Shown here piece after piece: positions 17,201 through 25,224 of a stretch of 42,082 nucleotides of DNA (position 1 is the stretch's first letter; each line of letters starts with the position of its first letter). The stretch is from a bacterium (GTDB lineage: Bacteria > Cyanobacteriota > Vampirovibrionia > Gastranaerophilales > Gastranaerophilaceae): NCBI GenBank assembly GCA_017482685.1, contig JAFUMP010000007.1, positions 1 through 42,082 on the forward strand, in the 5' to 3' direction. The translations under genes were made by a program, and so were the position numbers. The notes under the pieces are model-generated. The model saw only the letters and a list, made by a program, of their open reading frames with translations, did not search any database and had not been told where the DNA came from.

Positions 17201-18583
17201 AACAGGACCTAATATAAAATTCAAAATTTCATGCAAAGGAATTAAAACATTTTGAGCTATCTTTAAATCTACAGAATCAGTACTTTTCACTATTAAATCA
17301 GCGTATTTTATATTATATAACTCTTGTGAGCCCTTCACATAAACTTTTTCTATTCCTCCAGTCGGTACAACAACATCAAAATCAACATGCCTGCCTGTTA
17401 AATGTAATTTAATTGTCGCACCTTTAGTGTTTTGTGAAATTGGTTTTACTAAAACCCCATCATCAATATAAATATCACCGACAGCATCAGGTTCTGGTAA
17501 ACGACCTTTTATTGAAAAATTTGCTAAAACTCCACCGTAAAACTTGTATTTTTTAAGTTTATAAACATCTAATTCCTCTATTTCAAATGGTGGTAATAAA
17601 TTAATAACATCTGCTATAGAAGATTTATTAATACGAACACTAAAATCCAAAGTTGGCATTGTTTTTCCAAAATAATCCATTAGCCTTCCATTCGCAGATA
17701 AATGAATTTTTTCGGACTCTAAATCTATATTTTCAAAATCAATATAATTTCTGTTTATAACAAATTTTGATTTTAAAAACATTTTTTGTGGAAATATAAT
17801 TGATTTTGCATCATCAACTTTTAGTACAGCACAATCTTTGAGTTCAGCTACAAACCCCTCTTTCCCAGCTTTTATATCAACTATGCCTTGCAATTTCTTC
17901 AAATCTTTTGGTAAATAATGTTTAAAATAGCTTTGTAAAGGTGCAATATCTACATTAGAAATTTCCATGTCAAAAATAGTATTTTTAATATCATTATTTT
18001 TAGGCAAATACAAATTTGACACTACTTTAGATACATTACCGTCAACATTTAATGTACTGTTATTTTGAACTTTTACATATTGGTTTTTTCTTTGATAATT
18101 AAACCCTACACCTTTATAGATAATAGGCTTCACGACGTCATCTTGATAAAATAAAGCCTCAAACTCACCTATAGTAATAGAATTTATACTTAACTGAACC
18201 TTTTTTAATTTATCCAAAAAATCTTTATCTAGTTCCAAAGATTCAATTAAATTTGCTTTCATATTAATACTATTTATTGAAATACTATTAATATGGAATT
18301 TCCCTGACAACAAAGGTAAAAGCCTTAGTGTAATTTTAGCACCCTCGATTTTTGTAACTAAAGAATCCTTTTTAGATTTTATTAAAAACTCATTCGCGCT
18401 AAAACTAGCTTTTGGCAAAATTGAAAAGGTTGTCCGAGGATTAACTAAACTAATTTCATAAGCTGAAGTTTTGGAATATTTTTCGCACGCTATCACGACC
18501 ACTTTTGTTATTAAAAGAGGAAGAAGTAATATCCAAAAAATATAAAACCCTATTAAACTTATTATTATTTTTTTATTAAACAT
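14237..18583 (-). CDS. AsmA/TamB-like envelope protein, putative inter-membrane lipid bridge
   Basis: 1448 residues. A single N-terminal membrane segment (about 7-30, ISLIGFYIFWILLLPLLI) anchors it in the inner membrane. The rest is an almost uninterrupted series of short beta strands with repeated patterns such as GxxxDIxIKGxxxxP, consistent with the long beta-taco of the AsmA/TamB/YhdP superfamily. The C-terminal section, around KDGVARNIEITTKGDDL and YNFATSIADMEVLG, resembles the AsmA-like C-terminal domain. Known members carry phospholipids between inner and outer membrane. No omp85 gene is adjacent, which favours a YhdP/AsmA role over classic TamB. A TATAAT box ends 8 nt before the ATG and no ribosome binding site is visible. 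It ends facing the EF-hand gene. Confidence 0.85.
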   Translation of the reverse strand: MFNKKIIISLIGFYIFWILLLPLLITKVVVIACEKYSKTSAYEISLVNPRTTFSILPKASFSANEFLIKSKKDSLVTKIEGAKITLRLLPLLSGKFHINSISINSINMKANLIESLELDKDFLDKLKKVQLSINSITIGEFEALFYQDDVVKPIIYKGVGFNYQRKNQYVKVQNNSTLNVDGNVSKVVSNLYLPKNNDIKNTIFDMEISNVDIAPLQSYFKHYLPKDLKKLQGIVDIKAGKEGFVAELKDCAVLKVDDAKSIIFPQKMFLKSKFVINRNYIDFENIDLESEKIHLSANGRLMDYFGKTMPTLDFSVRINKSSIADVINLLPPFEIEELDVYKLKKYKFYGGVLANFSIKGRLPEPDAVGDIYIDDGVLVKPISQNTKGATIKLHLTGRHVDFDVVVPTGGIEKVYVKGSQELYNIKYADLIVKSTDSVDLKIAQNVLIPLHEILNFILGPVPIMDLSGYGNIDITVKGNRKNPHIWGVFNVKNAGASFNELKDLKVNNINAVLKFNDQASTFQSDSAFLNNNKIFIQGICDLFGKFDFDISSENQPVNLLYEALKKSTFLPQDKIKMLVIDNLDGVVDFKIKVHGVIKDFYNIKFNENLFAKGKIIVKNNSFDFDNISIQKTNGNINFDNNTADADIVAAIGDLPLAINAKIKDLYSDVVLDIPKLNPNFLISDIETRNKQYLPYLSLKGKYNGRVDKIDYDKLNIKATILDSISQSKIKYNKGGIIQIVGNKLSFKNIRGFVDNPQNLFELNLIIDNAFKKNITTSGSVKFKSPDLSLYNDVLKSDILPKSLKQYVKDYEFKKGALNLDIKLADNKIYSSTDLSGINFVYLPLEMPIEIINGNIDVKNNQLKLNKINLLADNMPILIDGDIKDLFEKQNFNLYFNSKPEQDFIDKYINKNQLYPIKIKGDIVYWLKIKGTPENYDMKAQIDMSKDSSIYYFGATVGDVENAISVSISSKIIDKLFHKIKEFSYDKVISSQSGRQTKMNLLKAYGGVKILEEDLIFDDLFIKTSNPTDARIFNIIFRKPNIKQGQFTSDLKFNGKLSSPKIIGDFHIFETNIPFLDTSMENIELVFKEKTIDFNTRGEVIGNDIIFDGVLKNKLTPPYKIERANFYTKQLDLNQIINKLKTAEVENARTFESFEGFDLDLVVANDFKLKADNVILRNIHATDFEAITSLSEKRNFDVNDFKFNIANGELHGKYSYNLKNNDMNISLRANSINANDITWALFDLNNQIYGDLTGDVTLSCNGSDFNRCMETLNGNTIFNVKEGKMPKLGSLEYLLKAGNLVKGGFTGLSINSVIDLLAPSKTGDFSDIFGSVRIKDGVARNIEITTKGDDLNLFIAGTYNFATSIADMEVLGLLSRKISTMFGPIGNMSINTLFNVIPGVDLTKDSPLLERINKIPGIELSNKAYRKFIADIKGNINGDDYVTSFKWIN

Positions 18584-18614
18584 TTTTAATTATTATATTA
18601 CATAAATTCTTATA

Positions 18615-18643
18615 TTGGTAGTTTTAATAAATTATGATATAAT
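18615..18643 (+). promoter_or_regulatory. Leaderless-type promoter of the exported protein
   Basis: TTGGTA (18615-18620) and a perfect TATAAT (18638-18643) are exactly 17 nt apart. The GTG start at 18650 lies 6 nt after the -10 box, so transcription should start at the first base of the coding sequence. This is the clearest of the leaderless layouts in the window. Confidence 0.65.
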
Positions 18644-18649
18644 TTTGCT

Positions 18650-19792
18650 GTGAAAGATTTATTTAAGAAATTATTAATTGGGATTGCTTTATTAATTACG
18701 CCTTCTGCATTCGCTGAAGACTATAAAGTTTTGGTTATTCCTGACAATATAGTAACCGATAATATTGCTATCGATTCATTTATATATAATGCATCAGCAG
18801 AATTTTTTGCAGACGATATTGTTAATTTATTTAATAATACTGATTATTTGTCTGCACCAACAGTAAGCGAAACAAGAAATAGCTATAAACAAGATCCTTC
18901 AGCAATGATTTCTGCCAAAAATCTTACAAACAAATTCAAAACTACTTATAATATTGACTATGTTAATTTAAAAAAATTAGCACTCAAATCTGATTCAAAA
19001 TATGTTTTACTTATAACCTCACATATTGATGCAGAAAATTATATTCTAAGAAGAACACCTTGGGATGTGCTTAATATCCCTGGAGCTTCAGTTATTGACC
19101 CTGCGTATAAAATTTCAACTTATGCTGTATTAATTAACGCTGAACAAAACACAAAACTTTGGTCTGATACTTATTACAAAACAATTAGCGTTTGCGAAAA
19201 TAGAATAATAACACGTGGTCCTTCACCACAAACGGAACAACTTAGTAAAATCAAAGACTATTCAAAATATATTTCACCACAAATTGCGCAAAGTGTTCAA
19301 TTGAGCATTCTACCACCAGAAACTCTTGCTCAAGAAACAACTAAAATAGATTACGATATGGGAAATATAGATAACGTATTCACAAAAAAATATCGCCACT
19401 TAGGTAAAGAATACGATAAAGAATATCAAAAAAGAAAAGCTCAAGCTAAAAAACTTGCAAATGATACTAAAGATGTAATCACTGAAACTTCTAATTCTTT
19501 AATTCAAAAATATAAAGCAATGCAAGAGCGCAGACGTGAAGAAAAAGAGCTACGCTCAAAACTAGATGTTAAAGCAACTCCTGTTTATAACACAAATGAT
19601 AACAACTTAAACGAAATCAAATATAATAAGAAACGAATCAAAAATAACGATAACATTAAAAATACCGTTTTAAAAAAAGATTCAAAAGATATTCAGTATT
19701 CCGAATTAATAAAAATTGAAATCAAGAAAAAAAGTAATAATCTTTATGGTGAAATACAACCAAACCAACCTGAGCTAAGAGATTATAATTAG
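18650..19792 (+). CDS. Exported protein of unknown function
   Basis: 380 residues. Residues 1-22 form a Sec signal peptide (MKDLFKKLLIGIALLITPSA, then FAED, with cleavage after FA likely). The next 200 residues are a folded domain with strand-like segments KVLVIPDNI, KYVLLITSHID and YAVLINAEQNTKLWSDTYYK, a pattern reminiscent of periplasmic TolB-N-like or lipoprotein domains that collect cell status. The last 150 residues are charged, Lys/Glu/Asn-rich and probably helical or disordered. No family is recognised. It starts with GTG directly after its promoter, and is divergent from the AsmA/TamB-like gene with only 66 bp between, so an envelope role is plausible. Confidence 0.8.
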   Translation: MKDLFKKLLIGIALLITPSAFAEDYKVLVIPDNIVTDNIAIDSFIYNASAEFFADDIVNLFNNTDYLSAPTVSETRNSYKQDPSAMISAKNLTNKFKTTYNIDYVNLKKLALKSDSKYVLLITSHIDAENYILRRTPWDVLNIPGASVIDPAYKISTYAVLINAEQNTKLWSDTYYKTISVCENRIITRGPSPQTEQLSKIKDYSKYISPQIAQSVQLSILPPETLAQETTKIDYDMGNIDNVFTKKYRHLGKEYDKEYQKRKAQAKKLANDTKDVITETSNSLIQKYKAMQERRREEKELRSKLDVKATPVYNTNDNNLNEIKYNKKRIKNNDNIKNTVLKKDSKDIQYSELIKIEIKKKSNNLYGEIQPNQPELRDYN

Positions 19793-19818
19793 AAGTATGT
19801 AATCTAACAAAATTTCAT

Positions 19819-19846
19819 TTGCTTGCAGATTCCCCCATGATATAAT
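19819..19846 (+). promoter_or_regulatory. Promoter of the HIT-speE operon
   Basis: TTGCTT (19819-19824) and TATAAT (19841-19846) are 16 nt apart, followed by AAGGAG 6-7 nt before the ATG at 19870. Confidence 0.6.
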
Positions 19847-19869
19847 TATCTAATCAAAAGGAGAAAAAG

Positions 19870-20190
19870 ATGAGCGATTGTATTTTTTGTAAAATAATTA
19901 ACGGTGATTTTGGAACTGAATTTGTATACGAAAACGAATCGGCAGTCGTATTTAAAGATATTAATCCAAAAGCTGATACACATTTATTAGTAGTTCCAAG
20001 ACTTCATGTAGAATCTCTTAATGAATTAAATGATAAAGTTTTATTAGGAGAACTAATGATGACAGTAAAATCAACTACAGAAAAACTTGGAATCAAATCT
20101 TATAGAACTGTCATTAATACAGGCAAAGAAGCTGGACAAGAAGTATTTCATTTACATATACATATATTAGCAGGGAGAATACATCAATGA
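19870..20190 (+). CDS. HIT-family nucleotide hydrolase/transferase
   Basis: 106 residues. The N-terminal CIFCKIINGD and the C-terminal HLHIHILAG (histidine triad HxHxH, about residues 96-100) identify the HINT/PKCI branch. These small dimeric cytoplasmic proteins hydrolyse adenosine phosphoramidates and similar nucleotides. C4 and C7 could be part of the zinc site seen in many HINT proteins, although the other ligands are not complete here. AAGGAG precedes the ATG. Its TGA stop overlaps the speE ATG (ATGA), so the two genes are translationally coupled. Confidence 0.93.
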   Translation: MSDCIFCKIINGDFGTEFVYENESAVVFKDINPKADTHLLVVPRLHVESLNELNDKVLLGELMMTVKSTTEKLGIKSYRTVINTGKEAGQEVFHLHIHILAGRIHQ

Positions 20191-21038
20191 AAAATGGATT
20201 AGAAAATGGTTTTTATCATGAAATCACACCAAGTGGATTTGGTATAGCTATTAAAGCTGGCAAAGTTTTATATTCAAAACAGTCTGAGTTTCAAAAAGTA
20301 GAAGTTTTTGAAACAGAAAGTGCACTAGGAAGAGTACTTACTCTTGATGATTTAATGATGACAACAGAAGGTGATGAATACCATTACCACGAAATGATTT
20401 CACACGTTCCTATGATGCATCATCCAAACCCTAAAACAGTTTTAGTAATTGGTGGTGGTGACGGCGGTACAATTCGTGAAGTTTTAAAACACGACACTGT
20501 TGAAAAAGCAGTTCTTTGTGAAATTGACGGACTTGTAATTGAAGCTTGTAAAGAACATTTACCAACAATTGCTTGTGAATTAGATAACCCTAAATGTGAA
20601 ATTCTTGTAGAAGATGCAATTGAGTACATTAAAGATAAAGAAAATATGTTTGATGTTGTGCTTATTGACTCAACAGATCCAATGGGCCCTGGAGAAGGAT
20701 TATTTACAGAAGAGTTTTATACAAATGTAAAACGCTCTCTTAAAAAAGGTGGTATTGTTGCAGCTCAATCAGAATCACCTTTTGTAAACAAAGAAGAAAT
20801 CAAAAAAATGTATAATCTTCTTAAAAAAGTATTCCCAATTTGCTCAACATTTACATCAAACATTCCAACATACCCAGGTGGATATTGGGCTTGGGCATTC
20901 TGCTCAGAAGAAGTTGAACCTCTTTCTTACTTTGATGAAAGAAGAGCTGAAGCAATTACAAAATCATGTAAAATCTATAATCGTGAATACCACGAAGCAA
21001 GATTTGCTTTACCAAATTATTTGAAGGAATTGTTATAA
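20187..21038 (+). CDS. speE: Polyamine aminopropyltransferase (spermidine synthase)
   Basis: 283 residues. It transfers the aminopropyl group of decarboxylated S-adenosylmethionine to putrescine. The small N-terminal beta domain (1-65) ends in EGDEYHYHEM, which contributes substrate contacts. The Rossmann domain has VLVIGGGDGGTIREVLKH at about 85-102 (cofactor loop), LCEID near 112, and LIDSTDPMGPGEGLF near 155, containing the catalytic aspartate. The C-terminal gatekeeper segment YPGGYWAWAFCS is present. Translation is coupled to the HIT gene, and a strong terminator follows. No speD or speA/speB is in the window. Confidence 0.96.
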   Translation: MKNGLENGFYHEITPSGFGIAIKAGKVLYSKQSEFQKVEVFETESALGRVLTLDDLMMTTEGDEYHYHEMISHVPMMHHPNPKTVLVIGGGDGGTIREVLKHDTVEKAVLCEIDGLVIEACKEHLPTIACELDNPKCEILVEDAIEYIKDKENMFDVVLIDSTDPMGPGEGLFTEEFYTNVKRSLKKGGIVAAQSESPFVNKEEIKKMYNLLKKVFPICSTFTSNIPTYPGGYWAWAFCSEEVEPLSYFDERRAEAITKSCKIYNREYHEARFALPNYLKELL

Positions 21039-21046
21039 CATTAACT

Positions 21047-21082
21047 AAAAAAAAGGGGGACTTTAAAAGTCTCCCTTTTTTT
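21047..21082. terminator. Bidirectional terminator between speE and minE
   Basis: AAAAAGGGGGACTTT pairs with AAAGTCTCCCTTTTT with one G-T pair and a very short loop. A-run and T-run on either side allow it to end transcription of both convergent units. Confidence 0.85.
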
Positions 21083-21099
21083 AATAACTAAGCTAATTC

Positions 21100-21678
21100 T
21101 TAGCTTTCTTGATTTTCACAAACAACCTCTTGCTGAGTTTCTAGCTCACAAGATTGTTCTTCCATATTTTCTACATTTTCATGATTACCTTGAAGCTCTT
21201 CTGGTGCTGATACTTTTTTTGAACTTCTTTTTTTAGATTTTGTGCTTTCTTCATCTACGACATCCTCTTCAATCTCTTCTTCCAAATCCACAATTTCTTC
21301 TTCATTATCTTCATCACTGTCTTCTTCTGAATTGGATTCTGTGATGTCAGTATCTTCTTTTGCAATAGCAGCTTCAATTTCTTCTTCATCTTTTGCTCTT
21401 ATAACAGGAATTGAAAGCATTAATGCTACTTGATCACCTTCTTGTTCAAAGTTAAGCTCAAGCATATCTTTATCCATTTCTAAATACTTAGAAAGAAGAT
21501 CTATCATCTCGCCTCTCATTTGTTCAAGAACTTTAGGTGTTAGATTTGTTCTATCTTGCATTAAAACAAGTTTTAAACGATTCGCAGCTACAGCCTTTGA
21601 AGCTTCACCAATAACAGGTTCATCTGATTGTCTAAAAAATTTAGCAACCGTGTTATAAATATCTGTAAAAATACTCAT
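21100..21678 (-). CDS. minE: Cell-division topological factor MinE with a long acidic tail
   Basis: 192 residues, about twice the usual 80-90. Residues 1-90 match MinE: an N-terminal amphipathic membrane helix (SIFTDIYNTVAKFF), the anti-MinCD segment ANRLKLVLMQDRTNLTPKVL, and the dimerising beta domain with YLEMDKDMLELNFEQ. After about residue 95 comes a tail dominated by Glu and Asp (such as ESNSEEDSDEDNEEEIVDLE), a basic patch KSKKRSSKK, then more acidic residues and two cysteines. MinE drives the MinCD oscillation or gradient that confines the Z-ring to midcell. The tail is unusual and has no known function. It is the last gene of minCDE, starting 1 nt after the minD stop. Confidence 0.92.
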   Translation of the reverse strand: MSIFTDIYNTVAKFFRQSDEPVIGEASKAVAANRLKLVLMQDRTNLTPKVLEQMRGEMIDLLSKYLEMDKDMLELNFEQEGDQVALMLSIPVIRAKDEEEIEAAIAKEDTDITESNSEEDSDEDNEEEIVDLEEEIEEDVVDEESTKSKKRSSKKVSAPEELQGNHENVENMEEQSCELETQQEVVCENQES

Positions 21679-21679
21679 T

Positions 21680-22492
21680 TTACACCTTCGCTTTCAATTT
21701 TGCGAACACATTTTTAATCTTCTCAACAAAACCTTTTGGTTCATCTAAATCCAAGAATGGAACTTCTTCACCAAGAATTCTTTGAGCTACATTTCTATAA
21801 GCCTTACCAGCAAGAGCTTCCTCGTTGTTTACAATAGGGTCACCTTTGTTTGTTGAAGTAATGATTCCTGTATCTTCTGGAATGATACCAACAAGAGGTA
21901 TTTCTAAAATTTCAGCAACATCATCAACGCTCATCATTTCATTAGTTTTTATAAGATTTGGACGTACTCTATTTAAAAGAAGTTTTACACTCGTAATTTC
22001 TTCTTTTGGACCAAGAAGCCCAATAATTCTATCAGCGTCACGAATTGCAGACATTTCAGGAGTTGTAACAACGATTGCTTCACTTGCACCTGCAACAGCA
22101 TTTTGGAATCCTTGTTCAATACCAGCAGGACAGTCAACAAGAACAAAATCATTTGTTTCTTTTAATTTTTCACAAATTTCTTTTAATTGTTCTGCACTAA
22201 CTGCTGATTTATCTCTTGTTTGAGCAGCTGCAAGAAGTTGCAAGTTAGGATTTTTCTTGTCTTTAACAAGAGCTTGTTTTAGCTTACAGCGTTCTTCGAT
22301 TACATCTACAATTGTGTATACAATCCTATTTTCAAGACCCAATAATAAGTCTAAGTTTCTTAATCCTAAGTCAGTATCGATAAGAACAACTTTATAACCT
22401 TCTTTTGCAAGAGCTGTACCAATATTAGCACTTGTTGTTGTCTTACCTACACCACCTTTTCCGGATGTAATTACTATTACTCGACCAGTCAT
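21680..22492 (-). CDS. minD: Septum site-determining ATPase MinD
   Basis: 270 residues. The deviant Walker A motif SGKGGVGKTTTSAN is at 10-23, the switch DTDLGLRNLDLLLG near 39-52, and the Walker B-type DCPAGIEQGF near 119. The C-terminal GFVEKIKNVFAKLKAKV is the amphipathic membrane-targeting helix. MinD binds the membrane as an ATP dimer, recruits MinC, and is released by MinE. The minC stop and minD start overlap as TAATG, and minE follows after 1 nt, so the three are one transcription and translation unit. Confidence 0.97.
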   Translation of the reverse strand: MTGRVIVITSGKGGVGKTTTSANIGTALAKEGYKVVLIDTDLGLRNLDLLLGLENRIVYTIVDVIEERCKLKQALVKDKKNPNLQLLAAAQTRDKSAVSAEQLKEICEKLKETNDFVLVDCPAGIEQGFQNAVAGASEAIVVTTPEMSAIRDADRIIGLLGPKEEITSVKLLLNRVRPNLIKTNEMMSVDDVAEILEIPLVGIIPEDTGIITSTNKGDPIVNNEEALAGKAYRNVAQRILGEEVPFLDLDEPKGFVEKIKNVFAKLKAKV

Positions 22493-23499
22493 TAATCTCT
22501 CCTTAACTTTTTATAAATTACTATTTTACCTTCTTCAATTTGAGCTTCCTCTGGAGTAAACTCATTTGTTTTTTGTACATAAGGAACGTTCAATGTGTCG
22601 TTTCTTCTTGCATACAAACCAGCTATTCTTAATTGAATTGCGTTTAATTTTAACGCTCTAACTTTTGCAGTTATATTTCCTTTACTTCCAGCATGAGCAA
22701 TACCACCTAAAATACCCCAAACTGTAATATCTCCATCAGCAATAATTTCACTACCAGGGTGAGCATCACCAATAATCAAAATATTGCCTTCATAATTAAC
22801 AGTTTGACCTGAACGAAGAGTTTGATTTAGATAAAGCGTTGGAAGCGTTTTTGTATCAACAGTGTTTTCTTCTGTACCTTCTGGTAAAACATCTCCTGTA
22901 TCTAAAATAATATATTTGCTCATTTCTTCATTTGTAATCAAACCCTCGCTTTTCGCTAAAGATTCAAAATCTGTTTCAAAATGTTCAACTGGTATAATTT
23001 CAGAAATTTCTTGAGTTGTTTCTTCAGTATAAGTATCTTCAATACCTTCTATTGTACTAATTAGTTCAACATCTTCTCTTTCGATTTCAGCATGAACTTC
23101 AACAGTTTTTTCTTCATACTCAACAGATCCTTGTTCTAGAGCCTCTTCCTTAACCTCAACAGTTTCTTCTTCAATTTCTTGCTCAGAAGCAGTATAAGAA
23201 GCAACTTCTACATTCTCGCCAAGCTTTGAAATAATAATTCCAAGACTCACCGCAGAAGCTTCTGTTTGTTCAGAAGTTGTATCAATAAACGCAATCTCCG
23301 CATCCATTGATTCAATTAAAGCCTTAATACTCAATAATTGAGATTGTTTTAAATCTTGACTACCCAATTTTAAGCAAATTCTCTTCCCTTTTACTTCGGG
23401 ATGTTCCATTACCGAGCTAAGCTCAAATACAAGCTGAGTAGTATTTTTAGTATTACTCAAATCTATAATGAAACCATTTTCTACAAAACCTTTTTCCAT
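22492..23499 (-). CDS. minC: Septum site-determining protein MinC with an expanded acidic linker
   Basis: 335 residues, against about 220-270 in most species. The N-terminal domain (1-100) has the MinC-N alpha/beta pattern. The C-terminal beta-helix (about 225-312) contains LRSGQTVNYEGNILIIGDA, HPGSEIIADGDITVWG and GGIAHAGSKGN, followed by IAGLYARR, which together form the MinD-binding face and dimer interface. Between them lies a linker of about 115 residues rich in Glu, Thr and Val, much longer than usual. MinC inhibits FtsZ assembly away from midcell. A promoter TTGAAC-17-TATGCT lies upstream. The acidic linker parallels the acidic tail of MinE in the same operon. Confidence 0.93.
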   Translation of the reverse strand: MEKGFVENGFIIDLSNTKNTTQLVFELSSVMEHPEVKGKRICLKLGSQDLKQSQLLSIKALIESMDAEIAFIDTTSEQTEASAVSLGIIISKLGENVEVASYTASEQEIEEETVEVKEEALEQGSVEYEEKTVEVHAEIEREDVELISTIEGIEDTYTEETTQEISEIIPVEHFETDFESLAKSEGLITNEEMSKYIILDTGDVLPEGTEENTVDTKTLPTLYLNQTLRSGQTVNYEGNILIIGDAHPGSEIIADGDITVWGILGGIAHAGSKGNITAKVRALKLNAIQLRIAGLYARRNDTLNVPYVQKTNEFTPEEAQIEEGKIVIYKKLRRD

Positions 23500-23533
23500 T
23501 TATAAATACCTAATATAAACTACCACTAAAAAA

Positions 23534-23562
23534 AGCATAGCCTAAAGATTTTTCTAGTTCAA
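23534..23562 (-). promoter_or_regulatory. minCDE promoter
   Basis: On the minus strand TTGAAC (23557-23562) and TATGCT (23534-23539) are exactly 17 nt apart, about 35 nt before the minC ATG. Confidence 0.55.
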
Positions 23563-23595
23563 TAAAGTGTGTCAGAATTGTAACATGTTTTTTAA

Positions 23596-25137
23596 TTATT
23601 TTTTTATACCCTTAATCAAAAATATCAAAGGAATAATTACAATACATGCAATAGCAAAAACTCTGAACGCATCAATAAACGCCATCAAATTAGCTTGTTG
23701 CATTAATTGACCATATATAAGCTTTTGTCCCATATATGTAGCAGTATGAGGATCAACTTGACTCAAAAAAGCTCCGCTCATAGCCTGTAGTCTTTCAACA
23801 TAAGGTTGGGTAAAATCATTCAAATGCTCAATTAACATAAATTGATGTTTTTGCCCACCTCTTGATAAAAGCGTTGCAACAATTGATGTTCCAAAAGCTC
23901 CACCAATATTTTTTAATAAGTTTTGCAATCCACTTGCATTTGTCATTTGCTCATTTTTAATAGTTGCCATTGATAACGTGATAATAGGAATCATTGCTAA
24001 GCCTAACCCTAATCCATATAAAACATTCGGAATCGCAATATTTACAGGTGCAATCTGTAAATTTAAAGTCCCCAACATCCAACCTGCGCCACCCATAAGC
24101 ATTAACCCAATTACAACAAGAATTCTATTATCAATTTTATTTGACATAGTAGCGCACAACGCCATTGCACACAACGCTCCAATACCTCTTGGCATCATAG
24201 ATAACCCGCTTTGATAAGCATCATAACCCATTAATGCTTGCAAAAATTGAGGAAGAATAGCAAGCGAAGCCAAAAGCACGCCTTGCATTACTATTTGAAC
24301 CGCCGTACCAATAAAATAATTCTTATCTTTAAATACTGTTAAATCAGTAAGAGCTTCTTTATTTTTAAACTGTGAAACAAAAAACGCAATACCTGTAATT
24401 AGTGCTACTGCTGATAGCCAACAAATCCAAGGTGCATTAAACCAATCAGCATTATTACCTTTATCTAATACAATCTGAAGCGAAGCCAAAAAAGCTGTTA
24501 ATAAGAAAAAACCTAAGAAATCAGCTTTTACTCCAATTTGTTTCTGTGCATAAGGTGGATCATAAATAAGAGCTTTTGACAAACCTAAAGCCAATACACC
24601 TATTGGTAAATTAATAAAATAAATATAAGGCCAAGACCAATTTTCTGTAATCCAACCTCCAATTACTGGCCCAATAATCGGAGCTATTACAATTACCAAA
24701 CCAAACATTGCCATAGCTTTTCCACGCTCAGCAGGTTTAAAATTCTCTAGCAATATAGCTTGTGAAACAGGTAATAGCCCTCCTCCACCAAAGCCTTGAA
24801 GAATTCTTGCAAAAACCATTGTTTCCATATTAGGCGCAAACCCACAAAGAGCTGAAGCTAAAGTGAAAAGAATTATAGAGAACATAAAAAAGTTTTTACG
24901 TCCCATAACTTTACTAAACCACCCAACCATAGGAATAACAATACCACTTGCTATCAGATAACTGGTTAAAATCCACATTGATTCTTCACGGCTAACAGAA
25001 AAACTTCCTGCCATGTGAGGTAGCGCTACGTTAGCAATAGTTTCATCCAATACGAACATAAATGCTGAAGCCATAGTTGGCAAGCAAGCTAGCCACGGAT
25101 TTATGTTATTATCTTCTCTTTTTACTTCAGCAGACAT
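23596..25137 (-). CDS. DHA2-family multidrug efflux transporter (EmrB/QacA type)
   Basis: 513 residues with about 14 membrane segments, the DHA2 arrangement. Signatures are FMFVLDETIANVALPHM in helix 1 (motif D1), GRKNFFMFSI after helix 2 (motif A), RILQGFGGGGLLP in helix 4 (motif B), and GPVIGGWITENWSWPYIYF in helix 5 (motif C, the antiporter motif). It exports drugs or other toxic compounds using the proton gradient. In Gram-negative cells EmrB normally works with EmrA and a TolC channel, but neither gene is adjacent. The promoter overlaps a striking repeated operator, so expression is probably controlled by a ligand-responsive repressor encoded elsewhere. Confidence 0.92.
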   Translation of the reverse strand: MSAEVKREDNNINPWLACLPTMASAFMFVLDETIANVALPHMAGSFSVSREESMWILTSYLIASGIVIPMVGWFSKVMGRKNFFMFSIILFTLASALCGFAPNMETMVFARILQGFGGGGLLPVSQAILLENFKPAERGKAMAMFGLVIVIAPIIGPVIGGWITENWSWPYIYFINLPIGVLALGLSKALIYDPPYAQKQIGVKADFLGFFLLTAFLASLQIVLDKGNNADWFNAPWICWLSAVALITGIAFFVSQFKNKEALTDLTVFKDKNYFIGTAVQIVMQGVLLASLAILPQFLQALMGYDAYQSGLSMMPRGIGALCAMALCATMSNKIDNRILVVIGLMLMGGAGWMLGTLNLQIAPVNIAIPNVLYGLGLGLAMIPIITLSMATIKNEQMTNASGLQNLLKNIGGAFGTSIVATLLSRGGQKHQFMLIEHLNDFTQPYVERLQAMSGAFLSQVDPHTATYMGQKLIYGQLMQQANLMAFIDAFRVFAIACIVIIPLIFLIKGIKK

Positions 25138-25156
25138 TTATACCTCTTTTGAAAAA

Positions 25157-25213
25157 ATAGTAACATATTTGTGTTGCAAATGCAACATGTTGCATTTACT
25201 CTTTGTTGCAAAA
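25157..25213 (-). promoter_or_regulatory. Promoter and three-element operator of the efflux pump
   Basis: On the minus strand TTGCAT (25180-25185) and TACTAT (25157-25162) are 17 nt apart. The -35 region is embedded in overlapping palindromes: TGTTGCAAATGCAACA (25172-25187) and TGCAACATGTTGCA (25181-25194). GTTGCA recurs on the plus strand at 25173, 25189 and 25205, exactly 16 nt apart. Such symmetry over a -35 box is typical of a repressor operator. The cognate regulator is not visible in the window. Confidence 0.7.
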
Positions 25214-25224
25214 ATTACGCTATA

